From an uncultured Lachnospiraceae bacterium (GTDB lineage Bacteria; Bacillota; Clostridia; Lachnospirales; Lachnospiraceae), in the NCBI GenBank assembly GCA_902783305.1, contig CACZQU010000305.1:1-5369 (forward strand): 5,369 bases of DNA. The letters run 5' to 3'. A program made the translations under genes and the position numbers. Positions 4,147 to 5,369 of the stretch are shown here, piece after piece. The notes below the pieces were generated by a model. The model was not told the DNA's origin. It made no database searches and saw nothing but the letters and a program-made list of their open reading frames with translations. Position 1 is the first letter of the stretch. Each line of letters starts with the position of its first letter.

Positions 4147-5369
4147 TTATACCTCCACTCCGTTTACATACAGGTGGTACCCATTCAGATTGACAGAAGC
4201 GCCATCCGCATTCAGCGAAGACACATAGCTGTCTCCGGTCAGCGTCCAGGTTGATCCTTCCTCGACGGTGACCTTCACCGATCCCTGATTATCCGCGTTA
4301 ATGGCTCCGGTATAGGAGGAGCCGTCGCTTACGGTCAGATCCAGGCTGGAAACGGAATCGACAACAATATTCCCCTCTGCCTCCTGGGCGGAAAGCGTAA
4401 GCTTTGCATTCCCTCCGTTTCTCCCGGAAGTTCCCCAGGAATCTGCGGAAAGAATCATGAAATCCGCGCTGTCCTGCGCATTGGTAAGTGACACTCCGGA
4501 AAGACGGATATCCGTTGTGACATTGGTCACATGGAACATCGCTCCGGTTCCGCTGGTAAGAGACCCGCCAGTCATCGTAAACGTGGAATTACCTTCTGCC
4601 GCGTCTCCTGACATGGACTGATAAATCAGGACATTCGTCGGAATTGTGGACTGTCCGTTCAAGGCTGCGTTGTTTCCGGAAATATCCACATTGCTGAGGG
4701 TGACGGAATTCCCGCCCTCTATGACAACCGCTTCTGAATTGGAAGCGTCAAGGGATGCATCAGAAACCGTGATATCCGCGGTGGAATAGATCGCCGGAGA
4801 ACCCACACCACTGGAACTGTACGTTCCTTCCGTTACATTCACCGTACCGCCGCCCCTGTCTGAACGAATCGCCGCAGAGGAGTTTCCTGAGGTATTTACG
4901 GTAAGACCAGACGCATTCAGCACCGCCCCTCCAGTCGTCATCAAGCCGCCGGAATTGTTTCCCGAGGTGGTAATCGTGGAATCTGAAATATTGACTGTCG
5001 TGCCGGTTCCATAGCTGAAAACGCCATTTGCATGAGTCCCATCTGTGGTAACCGTAGCATTCGTCACAGTGACTTCTGCTCCGTTATGCGCCAGAACGGC
5101 CGCATTTGTTCCGTAAAAATCAGCGCTTTCCCCGTTGCTGTCTCCGGATTTATTGATCTCAACTTCATTTAATGTGACGGATGCTCCATCGATACGCACG
5201 GCATTTTCATCAGCGGTTCTGGATACATAGGACTCTCCTTCCGCGTTTTCCGTTACTGTATTTGCAGAAGCGTATTCCGAAGGAGCCTGGCTTGAGCCAG
5301 GTCCTCCTTGTCCGGGCATACCCTGACCGTTGTTCTGGCCGGGCATTCCCGGTCTGTTCGTTTCACTGG
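4147..5369 (-). CDS. Surface protein with right-handed beta-helix-like repeats (C-terminal part)
   Basis: The frame runs open to the window edge, so the 406 visible codons are the C-terminal part of a longer, presumably secreted protein; the signal peptide and true start lie to the right. The ATG at 5346 is internal to a Gly/Pro/Gln/Asn-rich stretch (RPGMPGQNNGQGMPGQGG) and is not a start. After this linker, about 200 residues show repeats of roughly 20-27 residues with the pattern V-T-V-(S/T)-x-(S/A)-x-(I/V)-T-T-(S/D)-G (for example VNISDSTITTSG, LNASGLTVNTSG). This is typical of parallel beta-helix proteins: pectate-lyase-like enzymes, adhesins or polysaccharide binders. The last part (STWTLTGDSYVSSL...VNLNGYHLYVNG) is a common end cap of such proteins. 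No catalytic residues are evident. Cys is absent and Thr, Ser, Asn and Gly are abundant, as expected outside the cell. It is probably a separate unit upstream of sigI. Confidence 0.75.
   Translation of the reverse strand, partial: SETNRPGMPGQNNGQGMPGQGGPGSSQAPSEYASANTVTENAEGESYVSRTADENAVRIDGASVTLNEVEINKSGDSNGESADFYGTNAAVLAHNGAEVTVTNATVTTDGTHANGVFSYGTGTTVNISDSTITTSGNNSGGLMTTGGAVLNASGLTVNTSGNSSAAIRSDRGGGTVNVTEGTYSSSGVGSPAIYSTADITVSDASLDASNSEAVVIEGGNSVTLSNVDISGNNAALNGQSTIPTNVLIYQSMSGDAAEGNSTFTMTGGSLTSGTGAMFHVTNVTTDIRLSGVSLTNAQDSADFMILSADSWGTSGRNGGNAKLTLSAQEAEGNIVVDSVSSLDLTVSDGSSYTGAINADNQGSVKVTVEEGSTWTLTGDSYVSSLNADGASVNLNGYHLYVNGVEV

Noticed and set aside
4147..5369. CRISPR-like or DNA tandem repeat reading of the beta-helix gene
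   Set aside because: The periodicity is at protein level (loosely repeated strands); there are no identical spaced DNA repeats.

Overview
The window looks like a chromosomal segment of a Gram-positive Clostridia bacterium, probably Lachnospiraceae-like. The reasons are a SigI/RsgI sigma/anti-sigma pair (a Bacilli/Clostridia system), a lipobox lipoprotein with no outer-membrane genes nearby, GGAGG-type ribosome binding sites, extended -10 (TGnTATACT) promoter sequences and intermediate base composition. The taxon is an inference.

Layout from left to right. Positions 1-289 hold no convincing gene. They contain the right part of a structured dispersed-repeat-like element (about 6-87), a strong hairpin terminator (142-167) and a second foldable region (189-243). 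A small zinc metallopeptidase (290-685, minus) has its terminator folded around its own stop codon. Divergent from it is a lipoprotein gene (900-1460, plus) with a very acidic linker and a C-terminal beta domain. The two candidate promoters between them face each other, so the two leaders would overlap. Positions 1461-1745 are a convergent gap with hairpins. rsgI (1746-2972) and sigI (2969-3700) follow on the minus strand, translationally coupled by an ATGA overlap.

Upstream of sigI, 3701-4146 is the most information-rich non-coding stretch. It has a candidate sigI promoter, a predicted leader of about 217 nt with long-range pairing, and two overlapping short ORFs. One has a good Shine-Dalgarno sequence. 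The other carries a run of aromatic codons and ends 7 nt before the sigI start. The stretch also holds the likely terminator of the next gene, a short copy of the repeat seen at the left edge, and an orphan extended -10 promoter. The right end (4147-5369, minus) is the C-terminal part of a large surface protein with a right-handed beta-helix-like repeat domain. Its start lies outside the window.

Working model: RsgI holds SigI at the membrane through its N-terminal domain. Its extracytoplasmic part, which ends in a long disordered Gly/Pro/Ser/Glu-rich tail instead of a recognisable carbohydrate-binding module, would sense something at the envelope and release SigI. The neighbouring beta-helix surface protein and the lipoprotein are possible envelope partners or regulon members, but nothing in the sequence proves this. 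The best leads are the structured, ORF-containing sigI leader and the two-copy repeat family.
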